DNA of 60,000 nucleotides. Origin: Membranipora membranacea (Eukaryota > Bryozoa > Gymnolaemata > Cheilostomatida > Membraniporidae). Below the pieces are notes generated by a model. That model saw only the letters and a list, made by a program, of their open reading frames with translations. It was not told the origin of the DNA and did no database searches. Positions 56,636 to 60,000 of the stretch are shown here, piece after piece. The number at the start of each line of letters is the position of its first letter. Within the stretch, counting starts at the first letter, position 1. A program made the translations under genes and the position numbers. Where the stretch lies: assembly GCA_914767715.1 (NCBI GenBank), contig OU612072.1, positions 6,698,001 to 6,758,000 of the forward strand. The letters are read 5' to 3'.

Positions 56636-57916
56636 TAAGTTACAATATGTAGTTTGGGACAAAACCCTGGGTTATAACCAGCGGCTATGTTAATTTACTT
56701 CAAGTACTGGTTGTTGATTGACTTGCTGTGTCTACATTGTTTGGTTGTCTCAAGGTTTTCATGGACTGGGAAAAAAATTTATCAGATAGCAAATTGTCTC
56801 AGCACTAGCAGCTAGTTAGTAGTATTAAGACATCGGGCTAATTCTGATCTTTTGAAAAAAGTCCAACAGACCCGCATTCAGATAAGAGGAAAGAAAAAAA
56901 AAATGTTAATCAACCTCATACTTGTTGTAGCTGTGCTTCCCCTTGAGAACTCAAGCCTGAAGTAGACGTCTTCAGGCAGGGGTTTTTAATGGCAGAAGGC
57001 GGGGTTTTCTTGTCTGGCTGGACGTCTGTAGACCTACAGTGGGCAGGCCGAGTTTAGCCACTCCTGTAGGCAGCTCATTGATGTGTCCTGGTGCCCTGAG
57101 GCAGGAATTCTGGGACAGATGTCACTCTATCTAGTACGTTCAATATCTACCTGTTCCTTTGCTTTTTATCCTACATGGTTTAATTCTTTTCATCCCACAC
57201 ATTATTTTATATCCATCCATTTACCAAGTTGTTTTTTCTTGTGCAGAAACAGAACAGACCCAAATTATTGCTTGCTGACCTATCTTGCTGATCTAAATGT
57301 AAAGTACATCTTCATAAAAATGCACAAGATTACTTGAACATATATTTAGAAGCTCACCAAGTTCCATAAATGTTCATGAGAGATGCGCATCATAAGAGCA
57401 AAAACTTGGGATTTTCAAGATGTATAAGTTAGTAACAATGTGTATGGTAATCAACTAACAATTTAAGTTGTACATTGGTTCAAAATGTAGACTTCGACTG
57501 CAAACCTCAAGCTGGTGCTGAGTTTAAACTTTTTCCTTAGCGAAATGCAGTCAAGTTTGATGTTGCGTAGAGATGACAGTGAACACTCAGTAACCTACAA
57601 AACAACTAGACAAGTCGTAACACTCCAGTTATGTAGAACTAGAGCTGGGTCGATATATGGGAGCAGGCTGATCTTCTGAGCCTACAACCCCTGATCCCTA
57701 CAGTTCTTCACAACATCGGTGCCCAAATTTAGTATCATAGATTTGGTGAAATGTACTGTTCTAGCCTGTCTTTATTCATAATAGTCATAATCGATCACCG
57801 TGTGATAATTTGTTGATCATGTTTTCATGAACAATGTCCTCAGCAAAGAGCTTATTTTAAAAACAATCTCTTTTCTTCTGTTATAAAAAAACCCTTTCTT
57901 TTGTTGCTGTTGTTGA

Positions 57917-57995
57917 CACTGACCTAGTTGGATTTTTACTTATACTGATCTAGTTGGATCTTTATTCATACTGACCTAGTTGGATCTTTACTTAT
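57917..57995. repeat. Three tandem copies of a 30-bp unit
   Basis: TGACCTAGTTGGATCTTTA with small variants recurs at about 57920, 57949 and 57980, separated by CTTATAC-type sequence. Confidence 0.8.
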
Positions 57996-58140
57996 CGGCA
58001 ACGTTTGAAACTCATGATCCCTTATCTCCAGAGTATTTGGCCAAATGAACTTATCTTTATCCATGAGCTGCCAGCTCAGTGTGATCTGAAAATAATAATT
58101 CAGCTGTTAGATTGTTGTAAGAAATCACTGAGGACATTCG

Positions 58141-58260
58141 GTCCGCCAATATCAATATCGCTCAGGCAATGGAGAAGGTGGATGGTGGAGGAGCCAAACC
58201 ACCTCACACCTATATGGACATCAACATGACCCTATACAGTCTGCATGTGCTGTTGTGTCG
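58141..58260 (+). CDS. Candidate exon, unknown gene
   Basis: After TTGTTGTAAG one phase reads EITEDIRSANINIAQAMEKV, DGGGAKPPHTYMDINM and TLYSLHVLLCRNG. The composition is protein-like, but the 3' splice boundary is unclear. It may belong to the same plus-strand gene as 56485-56635. Confidence 0.3.
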
Positions 58261-58973
58261 AAATGGCATATGGTTGCAGTGCTATAAAGACCAATTAAAA
58301 TGTTGGTTGGAGTCAGGGAAAAAATTGCGTTTCTCCATACAGCATTGGGAAAAAGGAGTAAGTCTCCTTTTTATTTACAATGACAGAAGGTAGGGCGAGT
58401 CATCTCACTATTAAGAAATGGACTAAGATGTATCATTTGATTTTTAGGGGTTAGATCGGTCGTAATATAGTTTTTGGAGTGGTGGGGTGTCACTTGATTA
58501 TTGAGGGATGTGGACTCGGTTAGTCACTTGATTACTATGGGAGTCACCTGATTATGGATGTCTAGGGGATCTAGCTTCCACAAAGGTTCTAGATGAGAAT
58601 GGAATTCAGGGACGATCGTCAAGTTTACGCCGATAAGATAATCTGGAATCACAAAAACAATTACTCAATGAAACAATTTCCTATAAATGCAGTCATCTTT
58701 GCTTTGTGGAAGTTCTGCTTCGCTTTTGCCTTTGTACCTGAACTTTGTTATTTGCCAGTGGTGCCTCATTGTAGGATCCAAATATTGATGCATAACATTA
58801 TGTTTATGATTGTTCCCCATCTTCCAACCCACCAATAATTGGATACATTTCTTCCTAAGTATTGTTGCGAATATGAGGTGCTTCTGATCCTGGCTATTAA
58901 TAACCTAAAACTATTAGAGTTTAGTTAGATTTGACAGAGATCACCTGTCTAAGTTAGAGGTTGAGTTACTTAC

Positions 58974-60000
58974 TGACTACATAACCGATGGTTGTATCAT
59001 CAGGATCATTAAACAGCTCCTCAGATCTAATCTTCAACCCTCCATCTCTAAAACCACATCAGCAAAAAGATTAAATATGTTGCTCAAATTAGTGCAAGGT
59101 GAGGAATTCTATCCAAAACTTACTGGTGACCCTGTAAACTTCTGTAATACTGATTGTAAGATATTGGCAGAAATATAAAAAAAGTAATATTACTAACTTG
59201 ACATTCTTTATATAAAAATACATGGGCTGTCCAATTTTGGAAACTTACAGACAATAATTGTAGTCTTTCTTGGTCAATGTTAGTCACCTATGAGTTACCT
59301 TCATGATGAAGGATATATTGTAATCAATAACAAAGCCTACCTGCTGTGTGGAGACATGGCTCTCACAGTAGCTCGACTCAAACACACCAAACCGCCTCCA
59401 GTTGCAAACTGGAAATCTACAAACTGTGAAAGCCGTTCGCATGATTAAACGTATACTGGTAGCACTACACAGTAGGAATGTAGCATGTGGACCATATGAT
59501 CATATGTGAAAGATGTGGTCAAATATGGAATTTTTGCCTCATTTCGATAAAAGATTGGAGAGCTTTGCCCGGTTGAGTTGAGTCCCGCTAACTGTGTTTA
59601 CCTAATATTATATCATCTGAGAGGGGAGCAAATAGAAGCAGTCTGTCATAACATTTTGCACAAATTTGAAACAGCGTAATTTAAGGCTACTCTAGACAAA
59701 ATTTAGGACTGGCTAACCCCCACATTAACACCCACAGTAGCTGAACCCCTGAACCAGCAAAACTCCACACTAGCTCAACCCCTGCAATAGCTTAAACCCA
59801 CACACTAACATAGCCGCTGCAATAGCCAAACACCCACACTAGCTAAACTAGACACCAGCAAAGCTTTGCCACTTGAGGCCATTTCTATGGTTACTGGTAT
59901 TACCTTGTTGATGCCGTATATGGCGTATTTGCCGGATTTGACCTCGTGATGTACTTTGAAGTTATCCGGTGCATTCGTCTTTCCTAGGTACCACCTCTTT
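58974..60000 (-). CDS. Fringe-family beta-1,3-glycosyltransferase, three exons, 5' part outside window
   Basis: Exons 59904-60000 (running off the edge), 59341-59423 and 58974-59047 join in phase with clean sites (donors GTAATA, GTAGGC, GTAAGT; acceptors TTTCACAG and GGTTTTAG). The joined reading has RWYLGKTN, HHEVKSGKYAIYGIN, then FQFATGGGLVCLSRATVRAM, then IRSEELFNDPDDTTIGYVV. The WYLGK, FATGGxGxCLSR and PDDxTIGY blocks, in this order and spacing, match the C-terminal half of the Fringe family (Pfam Fringe), Golgi enzymes that add N-acetylglucosamine to O-fucose on Notch EGF repeats, or close relatives. One change is visible: GGG-L-V where Fringe has GGAGF. The N-terminal anchor and DxD motif lie beyond 60000; the last exon(s) were not found downstream. 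Confidence 0.75.
59700..59850. repeat. Degenerate CCCACACTAGCTAAAC repeats in a Fringe-family intron
   Basis: Loose copies of CCCACACTAGCTAAACCCC and CTGCAATAGC recur through this stretch, which lies in the intron between the first two visible Fringe-family exons. Confidence 0.65.

Overview
The window looks like nuclear DNA of an invertebrate animal. It has AT-rich sequence, small exons with GT/AG introns, animal-type LTR retrotransposons, many short inverted-repeat transposons and a partial Fringe-type glycosyltransferase gene. A sponge or another early-branching marine animal is a reasonable guess, because expanded DUF6589 and RecQ-like genes and very dense MITEs occur there, but nothing here fixes the phylum.

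Layout. 1-2200: no gene seen. 2205-10664: an apparently intact Gypsy/Metaviridae LTR retrotransposon on the minus strand. Its LTRs look identical, it has an AATC target duplication, a tRNA-Leu-type primer site, and gag and pol separated by a -1 frame change at a TTTAAAC slippery site with a hairpin 5 nt downstream. 10833-16437: a 5.6-kb DNA-transposon-like unit with 36-bp inverted ends, subterminal copies of the palindrome TAATGCGCATTA and a 7-bp target duplication, holding a few weak exon candidates. 17054-17455: a hAT-type MITE with a Pol III-like tRNA module inside; a second copy of the same length lies at 46880-47281. 19387-23662: an intron-rich plus-strand gene for a DUF6589-type protein. 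23922-26251: a RecQ-like helicase gene on the minus strand, converging on the DUF6589 gene with about 0.1-0.3 kb between them. 26880-29110: a diverged tandem array with a unit of about 430 bp. 30331-30520: a 16-bp minisatellite with inverted ends. 30600-32492: the 5' part of another LTR element, whose gag is cut by a perfect 147-bp inverted duplication. 35500-39670: LTR-like promoter signals, swapped duplicated blocks and a C-rich minisatellite. 39761-44728: a decayed second Gypsy element. 44819-50285: nested foldback elements and MITEs. 50700-58400: scattered exon candidates. 58974-60000: three in-phase exons of a Fringe-family glycosyltransferase on the minus strand, continuing past the window edge.

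The genes do not form one pathway. Much of the window is mobile DNA of different ages. Host-like coding content is the Fringe fragment, possibly the DUF6589/RecQ pair (which could itself be transposon cargo), and some unidentified exons. The most unusual items are the convergent DUF6589-RecQ locus, the tRNA module carried inside a hAT MITE, the 5.6-kb unit with repeated palindromes in its ends, and the frameshift signal and unusual C-terminal zinc-finger extension of the young Gypsy element.
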